Positions 50,361-58,784 are shown, counted from the first letter of the stretch. The stretch is DNA of 64,000 nt from Streptomyces malachitofuscus (GCF_014650055.1 NZ_BMUF01000005.1:247330-311329); one strand, 5' to 3'. Numbers and translations: made by a program. The notes: a model not told the origin generated them from the letters alone.

Positions 50361-51281
50361 ATGAGCACCCCCACTGGGCCCGCGTCCGGCCTGCCAGTAC
50401 GAATGCCGCGCCCCCGCCAGCCCGGACGGCACCGCCGTCCCGAACCCCTGGTGGCTCCCGAGGACGCGCCCGCGCTCGTCCTCGCCGTGCCGGGTACGCC
50501 CAGTAGTGCCACCCGTTCGCTCGCCGACGAGGTTGTCAGCATCGCCCGTTCCGAGCTGCCCGGTCTGGACGCCCGGATCGGCCATCTGGAAGGCGATGAC
50601 GAGTTCCCGTCGCTGACGTCCGTCCTCGCGCACGCGGCCGAGGAGCGCACGGTCCGCTTCGAGCAGGCCCGTGCCGCCGGCCTGGACGTCAAGGAGCCCG
50701 ACGGCCCCGTCGCCGTCGTCGTGCCCCTGCTCGCCGGCCCGGACAGCGCGCTGCTGCGCCAGGTCCGCCAGGCGGTGATGGACAGCCGTGTCGCCGCCGA
50801 GCTGACCGATGTGCTGGGCCCGCACCCGCTGCTCGCCGAGGGTCTGCACGTCCGTCTGTCGGAGGCGGGCCTGGCCCGCGCCGACCGCGCCCGGCTGTTC
50901 ACTGTGGCGACCGCCGCGGACGGCATCATCCTCGCCTCCGTGGGCGGTGACGAGGCCGTGCAGGCGGCCGGGATCACCGGGATGCTGCTCGCCGCGCGCC
51001 TCGCCGTGCCGGTGATGGCGGCCGCCCTGGACCAGGAGGGTTCCATCGCCTCCGTGGCCGAGCAGCTGCGCGGCTCCGGTTCGCAGCAGCTGGCGCTGGC
51101 GCCGTATCTGATCGGCCCGGAGATCGACGCGAGCCTGATCGAGGAGGCCGCGAAGGAGGCGGGCTGCTCCGCCGCCGAGGCGCTCGGCCCGTACCCGGCG
51201 ATCGGCAAGCTGGCGCTGGCCAAGTACACGACCGCGCTGGGCATCGCCCCACAGCAGGCGCAGAGCACCCCGGCCCACTGA
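50361..51281 (+). CDS. Sirohydrochlorin chelatase (CbiX)-like protein lacking the usual metal His
   Basis: The protein has 306 residues. It shows a duplicated CbiX-type organisation: APALVLAVPGTPSSATRSLADEVV, then VAVVVPLLAGPDSALLRQVRQAV, then FTVATAADGIILASVGGD and LALAPYLIGPEI. In active CbiX the first strand ends in AHGS with a metal-binding His; here it is VPGT, so that His is absent, which suggests a non-chelatase role or altered metal site. The first 35 residues are basic and Pro-rich. No cobalamin riboswitch precedes it. It is followed by a strong terminator. Confidence 0.8.
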   Translation: MSTPTGPASGLPVRMPRPRQPGRHRRPEPLVAPEDAPALVLAVPGTPSSATRSLADEVVSIARSELPGLDARIGHLEGDDEFPSLTSVLAHAAEERTVRFEQARAAGLDVKEPDGPVAVVVPLLAGPDSALLRQVRQAVMDSRVAAELTDVLGPHPLLAEGLHVRLSEAGLARADRARLFTVATAADGIILASVGGDEAVQAAGITGMLLAARLAVPVMAAALDQEGSIASVAEQLRGSGSQQLALAPYLIGPEIDASLIEEAAKEAGCSAAEALGPYPAIGKLALAKYTTALGIAPQQAQSTPAH

Positions 51282-51307
51282 GGCGGCGGGGTCACGCAGG
51301 ACGCCGA

Positions 51308-51342
51308 AAGGGCCCGCTCCGGAATGTCCGGGGCGGGCCCTT
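51308..51342. terminator. Strong terminator after the CbiX-like gene
   Basis: Sixteen-base arms (51308-51323 and 51327-51342, AAGGGCCCGC at the base) pair with one G-U and enclose a 3-base loop. It also ends the convergent lactonase gene, whose stop lies 21 bases away. Confidence 0.9.
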
Positions 51343-51362
51343 CGTCGTGACCGGGGCGCCGG

Positions 51363-52394
51363 TCAGCCCAGGACCACGCAGGAAGCGGCGGGCACCGGCA
51401 CGGAGCCGCCGCGCCGCGGCATTCCCGTGTCCGGGTGGAGCGAGAACCAGGTCACGTCGCCGGAGCGCTCGTTCGCGACGTACAGCACCCCGTCGGAGGC
51501 GGTGATCGCGCGGGGCCAGCGACCGCCGCAGGACACGGTGGCGAGCGGGGTCAGCGCCCTGCCGCCCGCCTCGACCGCGAACACGGAGAGGACGTCCTCG
51601 CCGCGGGTCGCGGTCCACACGAAGCGGCCGTCGGGCGAGACGGCCACACCGGAGGGATACGCGTCGCCGGCCGGGGTGCCGGGCAGGACCGGGATTTCGG
51701 CGAGGGGCTTCAGCAGGCCGTCGGCGGCTTCCCAGCGGCAGACGACGAGCGAGGGGCTGAGCTCGTTGAGGACGTACGCGCAGGCACCGTCCGGGTGGAA
51801 GGCCAGGTGGCGCGGTCCCGAGCCCGGACGCAGGGCGATCTCCCGGTGCGGTACGAGAGCGCCGTCCGTCAGGGTGCACACCCGTACCGAGTCCGTGCCG
51901 AGGTCGACGCCGACCGCCCAGCGGCCGCTGGGGTCGGGCTGCACCTGGTGGACGTGCGGACCCTGCTGGCGCTGCGGATGAGGGCCGGAGCCGCGGTGCC
52001 GGAGCACCCCGGAGACGGCGCGCGCGAGAGAGCCGTCCGGACGCACCGGTACGGCGCTCACGCTGCCGGATCCGTAGTTCGCGGTGAGGACGTGACCGGC
52101 GAAGAGGCTGAGGTGGGCCGGACCGCTGCCGTCCACCGGAACCGCGCGCCCGGCCGGTTCCGGTCCGCTCCCGGTCACCCGGAACGCGGCCACGGCACCC
52201 TCTGCGGTCTCGCTCACCGCGTACAGCATGCGCCCGTCGGGCGACAGGGCCAGCCAGGACGGATCGGACACGGCGTCCACGTTGCCCAGGAGGGTCAGCG
52301 CACCGCTGCCCGGGTCGACGGCCGCGCTGACGATGCCCGGGCCGCCCGCGGCCGTGAACGATCCGATGAACGCCCGCCGTCTGCCGTCCGCCAC
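51363..52394 (-). CDS. Lactonase family (6-phosphogluconolactonase-like) beta-propeller
   Basis: The protein has 343 residues. The seven-bladed propeller of the YbhE/lactonase family is recognised by AFIGSFTAAGGPGIV at the start, LALSPDGRMLYAV, GPHVHQVQPDPSGRWAVGVDLGTDSV and GVAVSPDGRFVWTATRG, with the HVHQ motif at the centre. Some members hydrolyse 6-phosphogluconolactone; others are of unknown function. There is no signal peptide. The start is GTG at 52394. It stands alone and shares a terminator with the convergent CbiX-like gene. Confidence 0.9.
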   Translation of the reverse strand: MADGRRRAFIGSFTAAGGPGIVSAAVDPGSGALTLLGNVDAVSDPSWLALSPDGRMLYAVSETAEGAVAAFRVTGSGPEPAGRAVPVDGSGPAHLSLFAGHVLTANYGSGSVSAVPVRPDGSLARAVSGVLRHRGSGPHPQRQQGPHVHQVQPDPSGRWAVGVDLGTDSVRVCTLTDGALVPHREIALRPGSGPRHLAFHPDGACAYVLNELSPSLVVCRWEAADGLLKPLAEIPVLPGTPAGDAYPSGVAVSPDGRFVWTATRGEDVLSVFAVEAGGRALTPLATVSCGGRWPRAITASDGVLYVANERSGDVTWFSLHPDTGMPRRGGSVPVPAASCVVLG

Positions 52395-52501
52395 GACTGT
52401 CCCCTCTCGTTGGATGCAGACCCGGGGTGACGGTAGCAGTCGATCACGGGAGGTCTAGACCAAAAAGCGCTGTGGGTCGTTCCGCGCGTCCCGAGCGGGA
52501 A

Positions 52502-53989
52502 TCAGGCACCGACCAGCGGAGAGCCGGAGGGTGCCCGCAGCGGCGCGGCGAGTTCGGCGAGGGCCCGCTCCAGGCCGTGCAGGTGGGCCAGGGCGGGTTC
52601 CGAGGCCGCAGGTGCCGTGCGTGCCGCGAAGTCCCGGCCGCCGGTGAGCGCCTCGACGGCGGCCTCCACCCGCCAGCAGGCGGCGGTCAGCCGGACGTCG
52701 TGCGAGGCCTCCGGGTCGGCGGCGACGGCGACGAGCCCGCGGATCTCCCGGGCACAGTCGTCCAGCAGGGCGAGCACCCGGCGGGCGCGCCGTTTGCGGC
52801 CGAGCATGGGGTTGAGCGGGTGCACCAGCGGGGCGACCGAGAGGCGCACCCGGGCGAGCAGCTGTTCCAGCTCCGTCACCAGCGGTGCCGGATCGGCGCC
52901 CGGGGTTCCGGCCAGCCGCGCGGCGGCCTCGGCGGTGCACGCGTGGACGCAGCGGAGGGCCCGCTGGATCCAGGTGTCGGTGATGCTGTGCGTGGTCACG
53001 GGCAGGACGAAGGCCACCGCCAGCACGGCGCCGAGCGCGCCGACGCCGGTCTCCACGAGCCGCAGCGCCAGCAGACCGGGGGACAGTACGCCCAGCAGGC
53101 CGTAGAGCATGGCGGCGAGCACCGTCACCCAGAGCATCATCCAGGTGTAGGACACGGCGGCGGTGTAGAAGATGCCGAACACGGAGACGGCGACGACCAG
53201 GGCCGTGAGCGGCCCCTCCCCGTGGACGGGAACGGCGAGGAACAGCGCGAGGCCGATGCCGAGGACGGTGCCCAGCACCCGCCGGAATCCGCGTACCAGG
53301 GTCTCGCCGCGCGACGTGGTGTTGACGAAGACCCACCAGGTGGCGCCGACGGCCCAGTACCAGCGCTGTCCGGACACCAGCTGGCCCACGACCAGGGCGA
53401 ATGCCGCACCGGCGGTCGCCTGGACCGCCTGGCGGGTGGTCACCCGGGCCAGCCCGGTGCCCGCGGGCGGCGCCGGTACGACGGCCGGGGGCAGCCGGCG
53501 TTCGTAGCACCACAGCCCGAAGCGCACCCCAGCCGCGGCGAGCACGGACAGCAGGACGGAGGCGTACAGCTCGGGAAGCTGGGCCGTCCGCGCGTGCAGG
53601 AACTGCGCGACGAAGAACGTCATGAACGCGAACACCCCGAGACTGTGTCCGCGCGGACCCCAGCGCCGGGCGTACACGCCCAGCCCGACGACGGCGAGGA
53701 AGGTGAAATCGCGTGCCACCGGGTGGTCGTGCAGCACGGCCGCGGCGGCGAGCACCGGCAGGCCGACGGCGGGCAGCAGCGCCGTGGTGACGGTCTGTCC
53801 ACGGACCGTGGCATCGGTGACGGTGAACAGGGCGAGCAGCGCGGCGAGCCCGCCGGTAACGGCACCGGTGAGCGAGTGTCCGGCCAGACCACAGACGACG
53901 ACGGCCAGCCCGATGCCGAGCACGGCCCGCGCCGCGAAGCGCAGCCGCGTGCGGCCCGGGTCCGGAGCCATGAACACCCTCTTCAGCAC
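52502..53989 (-). CDS. FUSC family membrane protein
   Basis: The protein has 495 residues from GTG 53989; ATG 53971 is an alternative with a better ribosome site (AAGAGGG). Membrane helices cluster at about residues 20-145 and 190-330. The second cluster contains the family segment WYWAVGATWWVFVNTTSRGETLVRGFRRVLGTVLG. A long soluble C-terminal domain of about 160 residues ends the protein. It is probably an exporter of aromatic or hydrophobic compounds. It is divergent from an Lrp/AsnC regulator with a paired site between the two genes, so it may be a target. Confidence 0.85.
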   Translation of the reverse strand: MLKRVFMAPDPGRTRLRFAARAVLGIGLAVVVCGLAGHSLTGAVTGGLAALLALFTVTDATVRGQTVTTALLPAVGLPVLAAAAVLHDHPVARDFTFLAVVGLGVYARRWGPRGHSLGVFAFMTFFVAQFLHARTAQLPELYASVLLSVLAAAGVRFGLWCYERRLPPAVVPAPPAGTGLARVTTRQAVQATAGAAFALVVGQLVSGQRWYWAVGATWWVFVNTTSRGETLVRGFRRVLGTVLGIGLALFLAVPVHGEGPLTALVVAVSVFGIFYTAAVSYTWMMLWVTVLAAMLYGLLGVLSPGLLALRLVETGVGALGAVLAVAFVLPVTTHSITDTWIQRALRCVHACTAEAAARLAGTPGADPAPLVTELEQLLARVRLSVAPLVHPLNPMLGRKRRARRVLALLDDCAREIRGLVAVAADPEASHDVRLTAACWRVEAAVEALTGGRDFAARTAPAASEPALAHLHGLERALAELAAPLRAPSGSPLVGA

Positions 53990-54120
53990 GTACCGCCCCC
54001 TGGGATTCCGATGGTGTGCACCGTGGCATGAAAAAGGCGCCGCGGGGTCCGCAGCGCCATCGACGCATCCATATCAGCATCTCCACCACCAGTGGCTCAA
54101 CCGGCTCGATCAGGAGTGGT

Positions 54121-54170
54121 CCATTGGTACAGTAACGACGGCACTTCTACGGCCATCGACGTGCCAATGG
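54121..54170. promoter_or_regulatory. Paired operator upstream of the Lrp/AsnC gene
   Basis: CCATTGGTAC (54121-54130) and GTGCCAATGG (54161-54170) are inverted copies matching at 9 of 10 positions, with centres 40 bp apart (about four helical turns). TACAGT at 54128-54133 is a possible -10. The arrangement suits an Lrp-type multimer. Confidence 0.65.
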
Positions 54171-54193
54171 CCGACGCGGGGACCCGGAACCTC

Positions 54194-54670
54194 ATGGCGG
54201 TGGACGAGCTCGACACCCGCATCCTGCGGCTGCTTCTGACGCGGCCGCGCACCAGCGTGCGCGAGTACGCCCGGATTCTCGGGGTGGCCCGCGGCACCCT
54301 GCAGGCCCGTCTCGACCGGATGGAGCGGGAGGGCGTCATCACCGGCACCGGCCCCGCCCTCTCCCCCGCCGCACTCGGCCACCCCGTGCTCGCGTTCGTG
54401 CACATCGAGGTCACCCAGGGGCATCTGGACGAGGTGGGTGAGGCACTCGCCGCCGTACCGGAGATCGTCGAGGCGTTCTCCATCACCGGCGGCGGTGATC
54501 TGCTGACCCGGGTCGTGGCGCGCGACAACGCCCATCTGGAGGACGTGGTCCAGAAGCTGATCAGCTTGCCCGGCGTGGTCCGCACGCGCAGTGAGGTGGC
54601 GCTGCGCGAGCGCGTCCCGCACCGGCTGCTGCCGCTGGTGGAGTCGATCGGCCGGACGGTGCGCAAATGA
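54194..54670 (+). CDS. Lrp/AsnC family transcriptional regulator
   Basis: The protein has 158 residues from ATG 54194, chosen because the family fold begins there (MAVDELDTRILRLLLTRPRT); ATG 54167 would overlap the paired operator. The helix-turn-helix is VREYARILGVARGTLQARLDRMEREGVI. The RAM ligand/oligomer domain is AFVHIEVTQGHLDEVGEALAAVPEIVEAFSITGGGDLLTRVVARD. It probably senses an amino acid. It is divergent from the FUSC gene and 19 bases upstream of a HAD gene on the same strand, so these are its likely targets. Confidence 0.92.
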   Translation: MAVDELDTRILRLLLTRPRTSVREYARILGVARGTLQARLDRMEREGVITGTGPALSPAALGHPVLAFVHIEVTQGHLDEVGEALAAVPEIVEAFSITGGGDLLTRVVARDNAHLEDVVQKLISLPGVVRTRSEVALRERVPHRLLPLVESIGRTVRK

Positions 54671-54689
54671 GCCCTGCCATCCTGGACCC

Positions 54690-55385
54690 ATGAGCACGCT
54701 CGGCACTCTCTCGGTCATCTTCGATCTCGACGGAACGCTCGTGGACAGCGAGCCGAACTACTACGAGGCCGGGCGGCAGACGCTCGCCGAGTACGGGGTC
54801 CCGGACTTCTCCTGGGCGGAGCACGAGCGTTACGTCGGGATCAGCACGCGGGAGACGATCACCGACTGGAGGCGGCGGTACGGCCTGTCGGCCCCGGTCG
54901 AGGAACTCCTCGCGGTCAAGAACGGCCACTATCTGAGGCTGGCCGGCGCCTCGACACGGGTGTACCCGCAGATGCGGGCGTTCGTGGAGCTGCTGGCGGC
55001 CGAGGGCGTCCCGATGGCTGTGGCCTCCGGTTCCTCGGCCGAGGCGATCGGGGCGATCCTCGCCGGTACGGGCCTGGACGCGTGTCTGCGCACCGTCGTC
55101 TCGGCCGACGAGGTCGCGCGCGGAAAGCCGGCCCCCGACGTCTTCCTGGAGGCGGCCCGCAGGCTCGGCGCGGACCCGGCCGACTGTGTCGTCGTCGAGG
55201 ACGCCGCGCCGGGCGCCGCCGCCGCGCACGCGGCCGGGATGCGCTGCATCGCCGTTCCGTACGTCGCCGCGCAGGCCGACGCCCCGGAGTTCGCCACCGC
55301 CGGTCTGCTCCTGCCGGGCGGGCAGGCGGAGTTCACGGCCCGGGCCGCGCACGCCTGGCTCGCGGACACCCGCCCGCGCTCCTGA
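54690..55385 (+). CDS. HAD family hydrolase, beta-phosphoglucomutase-like subgroup
   Basis: The protein has 231 residues. The HAD motifs are present: VIFDLDGTLVDSEPNYYEAG (nucleophile DxDGT), MAVASGSSAEA (motif 2 Ser), RGKPAPDVFLEAA (motif 3 Lys) and VVVEDAAPGAAAAHAAGM (motif 4 acidic pair). An alpha-helical cap follows the first motif, placing it in subfamily I. Members are phosphatases or phosphomutases of sugar phosphates. ATG 54690 lies 19 bases after the Lrp/AsnC stop, so the two are probably co-transcribed. Confidence 0.9.
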   Translation: MSTLGTLSVIFDLDGTLVDSEPNYYEAGRQTLAEYGVPDFSWAEHERYVGISTRETITDWRRRYGLSAPVEELLAVKNGHYLRLAGASTRVYPQMRAFVELLAAEGVPMAVASGSSAEAIGAILAGTGLDACLRTVVSADEVARGKPAPDVFLEAARRLGADPADCVVVEDAAPGAAAAHAAGMRCIAVPYVAAQADAPEFATAGLLLPGGQAEFTARAAHAWLADTRPRS

Positions 55386-55696
55386 AGAGACCCGTCGGCG
55401 TGTGATCTTGGGCACGTTCGTCCACGTGCCGCACGGGGCCACCGGGTGTCTCCGGCACGGCCCCCGTTCGCCCAGGTCCGGGCGGCGAGGCCCTTCCGAG
55501 GCGGAAGCGCGCTGGTCACGCGCCCGCGGTCCCCGGCGAAGGCCGGTCCGGTGGGCCGCGCCGACGGGGACGGCGGTGACGCGGAAGGCCGCCCACGCGT
55601 TCCGCGGCGACCGAAAATTCTTTCCCGGACGGTGATTGTCTCGCGCCTGACGTCCGTACTTCCTGCTGTTGGGCCGTTCATATCCCAGGAGGCACG
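55386..55696. other. 311-bp intergenic region before the DUF4142 gene
   Basis: No convincing coding frame is seen. The first 220 bases are GC-rich and otherwise plain. The last 80 are lower in GC and must contain the DUF4142 promoter, ending in an excellent AGGAGG ribosome site. I find no clear -35/-10 pair, RNA gene or strong repeat. Confidence 0.5.
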
Positions 55697-56446
55697 ATGC
55701 GCATCTCGCGCAGCACGGCAGGAACCGCGTTCGTGGGCGGAGCCATGATCCTCACCCTCACCGCGCTCGCCTATCCCACCATGCTGGGCGTACAGAACAC
55801 GTCGACCAAGCAGGACCGGGTGGTGGCCAACACGAACTACGGCCCGCTCACCGAGGCCGACCGCGACTTCGTGGTCAAGGTGCGCGCAGCCGGACTGTGG
55901 GAGCACCCGCTGGGGCTGCTGGCGATGGAGCGGGGGACGACGCCCGAGATGAAGGAGGCCGGCGAGCATCTGGTCGTCGGCCACGGCCGGCTCGACGCGT
56001 CCTGCCGCAAGATCTCCGTGGAGCTCGGCATCACCTTGCCGAACGTGGCGTCTCCGCAGCAGCAGGGGTTCGTGGAGACGGTGAAGGCCACCAGCGGCAA
56101 GGAGTTCGACTCCACGGCGGTGAACATCATGCGCGTGACGCACGGGCAGATCTTCCCGGCCATCGCCAACATCCGGGCCAACACCAGGAACACCCTGGTG
56201 CGGCAGCTGGCCGACCAGGCCAACGACACGGTGCTCGACCACATCACGGTGCTGGAGAAGACCGGCATGGTCAATCACGAGCAGGTCAACTTCCAGCAGA
56301 CCAGCCCGCCGAAGATGCCGCGGGAGGCGGTGACGCCGCCTGCGCCGCAGCCGGGTGCGCAGGTCCTCGCGCTGGAGATCCCCAAGGAGCTGGAGGACCT
56401 CAACACGGCCTCGCCGGCGCCGTCACCGTCCCCGACGGTCAAGTAG
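55697..56446 (+). CDS. DUF4142 family exported protein
   Basis: The protein has 249 residues. The N-terminus (RISRSTAGTAFVGGAMILTLTALAYP) is a signal peptide or membrane anchor. The following helical domain (LTEADRDFVVKVRAAGLWEHPLGLLAMERGTTPEMKEAGEHLVVGHGRLDASC, then HGQIFPAIANIRANTRNTLVRQLADQANDTVLDHITVLEKTG) fits DUF4142, a ferritin-like helical-bundle family. It has a Pro/Ser-rich tail. It is likely at the cell surface. The role is unknown; related proteins are linked to envelope stress in other bacteria. The start has AGGAGG 6 bases upstream. Confidence 0.88.
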   Translation: MRISRSTAGTAFVGGAMILTLTALAYPTMLGVQNTSTKQDRVVANTNYGPLTEADRDFVVKVRAAGLWEHPLGLLAMERGTTPEMKEAGEHLVVGHGRLDASCRKISVELGITLPNVASPQQQGFVETVKATSGKEFDSTAVNIMRVTHGQIFPAIANIRANTRNTLVRQLADQANDTVLDHITVLEKTGMVNHEQVNFQQTSPPKMPREAVTPPAPQPGAQVLALEIPKELEDLNTASPAPSPSPTVK

Positions 56447-56464
56447 GGCGGCGGACCGGTCCGG

Positions 56465-57229
56465 TCACGACCCGCGGCGGGGCCTGCCCCGCCGCGGGTT
56501 CTTCGTCGTGCCCCCGGTGCCCGACCGGCGACCGCGGCCGCCGGACCCGCCGGCCGGCTGCCGGCGCCGGGTGTCTCCGTCGCTCCGCCCGCGCTTCTTC
56601 TCCTGCGCCGGCTGCTGCGCCCGGCCGCGGGTGCTGTTGACGGTGCGGCCGCGGACGATCCCGATGAAGTCCTCCACCCGGTCCGTGGTCGCCGCCTCGG
56701 GCCAGGACAGGGCCACGCTCGACTCGGGGGCCGCTGTGAGCGGCCGGTGGGTGAGGTCCTTGCGGTGATGCAGCCGGGCGAGCGACAGCGGTACGACGAG
56801 TACGCCGATCCCGGCCGCGACGAGCTCGATCGCGTCGGCCGTGGTGGCCGGACGTTCCAGGGCGGGGCGTCCCGGCAGGCTCTCCCAGGAGAGGACGTCG
56901 TCGAGGGGGTGCAGCACGATGTCGTCGGCGAGGTCCTCGGGGGACACCGTGTCGGCCGCCGTGACGAGGTGGTCCTTCGGCACCACGACGACCGTCTGCT
57001 CGGTGTAGAGGGGAATGGCGCTGAACACCGTACGGTCGACGGGCAGCCGGACGAGGCCCGCGTCGGCCTCCCCGCCCAGCAGCAGCCCCTGCGCCGCGTC
57101 GGCGGGGACCTGGGTGAGGGTCAGCGGGACGTCGGGCAGCCGCTCGTTCCAGACGCGCACCCATTTGTCGGGCATCACGCCGGGCACGTACACGAGCCGG
57201 AACGAGGGGGACACTTCCGAGCCTGTCAC
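56465..57229 (-). CDS. LysR-type substrate-binding domain protein without DNA-binding domain
   Basis: The protein has 254 residues. Residues 10-200 form a LysR effector domain: FRLVYVPGVMPDKWVRVWNERLPDVPLTLTQV, LLLGGEADAGLVRLPVDR, YTEQTVVVVPKDHLV and AIELVAAGIGVLVVPLSLARLH. There is no N-terminal helix-turn-helix; the GTG start at 57229 is preceded by stop-containing sequence and the divergent promoter. The last 50 residues are Arg/Gly-rich and probably disordered, with a KKRGR cluster. It may bind a metabolite and act on another protein. It is divergent from a DUF5997 gene, an arrangement I recall in other Streptomyces. Confidence 0.85.
   Translation of the reverse strand: MTGSEVSPSFRLVYVPGVMPDKWVRVWNERLPDVPLTLTQVPADAAQGLLLGGEADAGLVRLPVDRTVFSAIPLYTEQTVVVVPKDHLVTAADTVSPEDLADDIVLHPLDDVLSWESLPGRPALERPATTADAIELVAAGIGVLVVPLSLARLHHRKDLTHRPLTAAPESSVALSWPEAATTDRVEDFIGIVRGRTVNSTRGRAQQPAQEKKRGRSDGDTRRRQPAGGSGGRGRRSGTGGTTKNPRRGRPRRGS
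56470..56499. terminator. Hairpin at the end of the DUF4142 and LysR-domain genes
   Basis: Perfect 13-bp arms (ACCCGCGGCGGGG at 56470-56482 and its complement at 56487-56499) enclose a 4-base loop. It lies 24 bases after the DUF4142 stop and overlaps the last codons of the convergent gene, where it encodes an Arg/Pro/Gly run. Confidence 0.65.
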
Positions 57230-57287
57230 CTGGCCAGGTTACCGGCCGTGGTCGGCGGCGGTGCACACGCTCGATACCCTGGACGCC

Positions 57288-57680
57288 ATGACGCAGCACC
57301 AGAGCACCCAGACGATGAAGCCCGCGACCGCGGCGAAGAAGCTGGGTGTGTACCTCGAGGCCACCCCCGCCGAGTTCCGGGAGGGTGCCGTCTCGCGCGC
57401 CGAGCTCAACGCGCTCCAGGCGGACCCGCCGCAGTGGCTGCGGGATCTGCGGCGTGACGGACCGCACCCCCGCCCGGTGGTCGCGGCGAAGCTGGGCGTG
57501 TCCATCGCCGGTCTCGCGCGCGGCGGAGTCACCGAGCCCCTCACCACCGAGCAGATCGAGGCGCTGAAGCAGGAGCGCCCCGAGTGGCTGGAGCGGGAGC
57601 GCGCCACCCAGGCCGAGGTCCGCAAGGAGGCGGCGCGCCTCAAGAAGCGCGACCAGGAGCGCGCGGAACGCGGCAACTGA
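57288..57680 (+). CDS. DUF5997 family protein
   Basis: The protein has 130 residues. It begins MTQHQSTQTMKPATAAKKLG and continues VYLEATPAEFREGAVSRAELNALQADPPQWLRDLRRDGPHPRPVVAAKLGVSIAGLARGGV, matching DUF5997 as I know it. The KLGVSIAGLARGG segment resembles a helix-turn-helix recognition region, so DNA or RNA binding is possible. The C-terminus is a charged Lys/Arg/Glu helix. It is divergent from the LysR-effector-domain protein, suggesting that the two form a split regulator, but this is inference. A terminator follows. Confidence 0.85.
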   Translation: MTQHQSTQTMKPATAAKKLGVYLEATPAEFREGAVSRAELNALQADPPQWLRDLRRDGPHPRPVVAAKLGVSIAGLARGGVTEPLTTEQIEALKQERPEWLERERATQAEVRKEAARLKKRDQERAERGN

Positions 57681-57722
57681 CACGGGCACGCCTCGGCACC
57701 CCCGAGTGCGCGGGCGTGCATC

Positions 57723-57753
57723 CACCCCCGGCCGGATCTGACGGCCGGGGGTG
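57723..57753. terminator. Terminator after DUF5997
   Basis: Perfect 12-bp arms (CACCCCCGGCCG at 57723-57734 and its complement at 57742-57753) enclose a 7-base loop. Confidence 0.85.
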
Positions 57754-57829
57754 TTCGCGTCTCCCCCGGCGTTTCGGTGTCCGCGTCCTGGGCGGCCCAA
57801 AACGCCAGCCCGCGCCACCCCTTCCGGTG

Positions 57830-57845
57830 GATAGAAATATCTATC
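57830..57845. promoter_or_regulatory. AT-rich dyad upstream of a hypothetical gene
   Basis: GATAG-AAATAT-CTATC is nearly palindromic and strongly AT-rich. It lies 59 bases before the next start and may be an operator or promoter element. Confidence 0.45.
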
Positions 57846-57903
57846 AACATGACCCGTACCGCACGCGCCCGCAGCGGCGCAGCCGACCGCGCCGGGGTGG
57901 GAC

Positions 57904-58392
57904 ATGCACAGCGTCATGTGGAAGCAAGCCGTCGAATGGCTGGCCGCGGCGGCCACCGATCCCCAGCAGTGCAAACGGGAATGGGACCACGGCAAGGGGA
58001 CGGCGCTGCTCGCGGCGGGCCGTTACTGGGACGTGCTCAGCGTGCCCGACCGGCTCGGACTCCTCGCCCTCGACATCCTGTGGCGCGATCCCCTGAAGGC
58101 GCCCGGACCGACGCTGGTGGACGTCACGGCACGCAGGGTGGGGTTCTTCCTGCCGCCCGATCCGGTCAGTGAGTGGGTGGGGTTCGGGGTGCGGCACGTC
58201 GGCCGCGGGTCCTGGGTCGCCGTACCGCCGCCGTACCGGCCCGCCGGCCGGCTCGAGTGGCTCGTCCCGCCGGACGGCACCGGCACGCTGCACGCACCCG
58301 TTCCGCTCGAACTGGCCCTGCGCCGGGCGACCGGCACGCTCGCCGTGCTGGCGCCGGTCAGCGCGGAGCCCGCGGGGCCGGACTGCTGGTGA
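57904..58392 (+). CDS. Hypothetical protein, possibly related to prim-pol N-terminal domains
   Basis: The protein has 162 residues. I do not recognise it with confidence. It contains VRHVGRGSWVAVPPPYRPAGRLEWLVPPDGTG, a pattern that resembles the end of the bifunctional DNA primase/polymerase (AEP-like) domain found in short Streptomyces proteins. The usual acidic metal-binding residues are not evident. There are two Cys residues (QQCKREW and the C-terminal PDCW). There is no signal peptide. Its 3' end overlaps the convergent small gene by 35 bases. Confidence 0.65.
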   Translation: MHSVMWKQAVEWLAAAATDPQQCKREWDHGKGTALLAAGRYWDVLSVPDRLGLLALDILWRDPLKAPGPTLVDVTARRVGFFLPPDPVSEWVGFGVRHVGRGSWVAVPPPYRPAGRLEWLVPPDGTGTLHAPVPLELALRRATGTLAVLAPVSAEPAGPDCW

Positions 58393-58663
58393 CGTCCCCG
58401 CGGCTGCCCTCGGCGGGCGGCCGCAGCACGGGGACGGGAAAGGGCACGGGCAGCACCGTCGCGCGCTCGTTCGCCGTCGCGGCGGCGAAGGAGGCCCACA
58501 GGCCGTCGCGGTGCCCCGGAACCGTGTGGCCTCTGGCCCGCCACTCCGCGACGAGCGTCGCGTAGATCGGCGTGTGCCCCGCGTACCCGCTGGTGAGTTC
58601 GGCGTACGTCCGGCGTGCGGCGTCGTGCCCGAGAAGGCGCCGCGCCGTCCCAGTGCTGTCCAT
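58358..58663 (-). CDS. Small hypothetical protein
   Basis: The protein has 101 residues. The N-terminal two-thirds (DSTGTARRLLGHDAARRTYAEL, HTPIYATLVAEWRARGHTVPGHRDGLWASFAAATA) looks like a real protein rather than a shadow frame, with a composition unlike random high-GC translation. The last 20 residues are Pro/Arg-rich and overlap the convergent gene. No family is recognised and there is no ribosome site of note. The confidence is moderate because the frame is short. Confidence 0.5.
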   Translation of the reverse strand: MDSTGTARRLLGHDAARRTYAELTSGYAGHTPIYATLVAEWRARGHTVPGHRDGLWASFAAATANERATVLPVPFPVPVLRPPAEGSRGDVTSSPAPRAPR

Positions 58664-58784
58664 GCCGGAGCAACGCGCCGTCGTGCGCCGGTGGTACGCG
58701 GTGGTCTTCGAGATCCGCCTGGTCGGGTGAGGCCGTCACCCGCACGGCCGCATGCTCTGGGGCGGCCCACCCTGGACAGGCGAC

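Noticed and set aside
57777..58172. Frame overlapping the start of the hypothetical gene at 57904
   Set aside because: It is in a different frame and Arg/Gly-rich. The 57904 frame has more protein-like composition.
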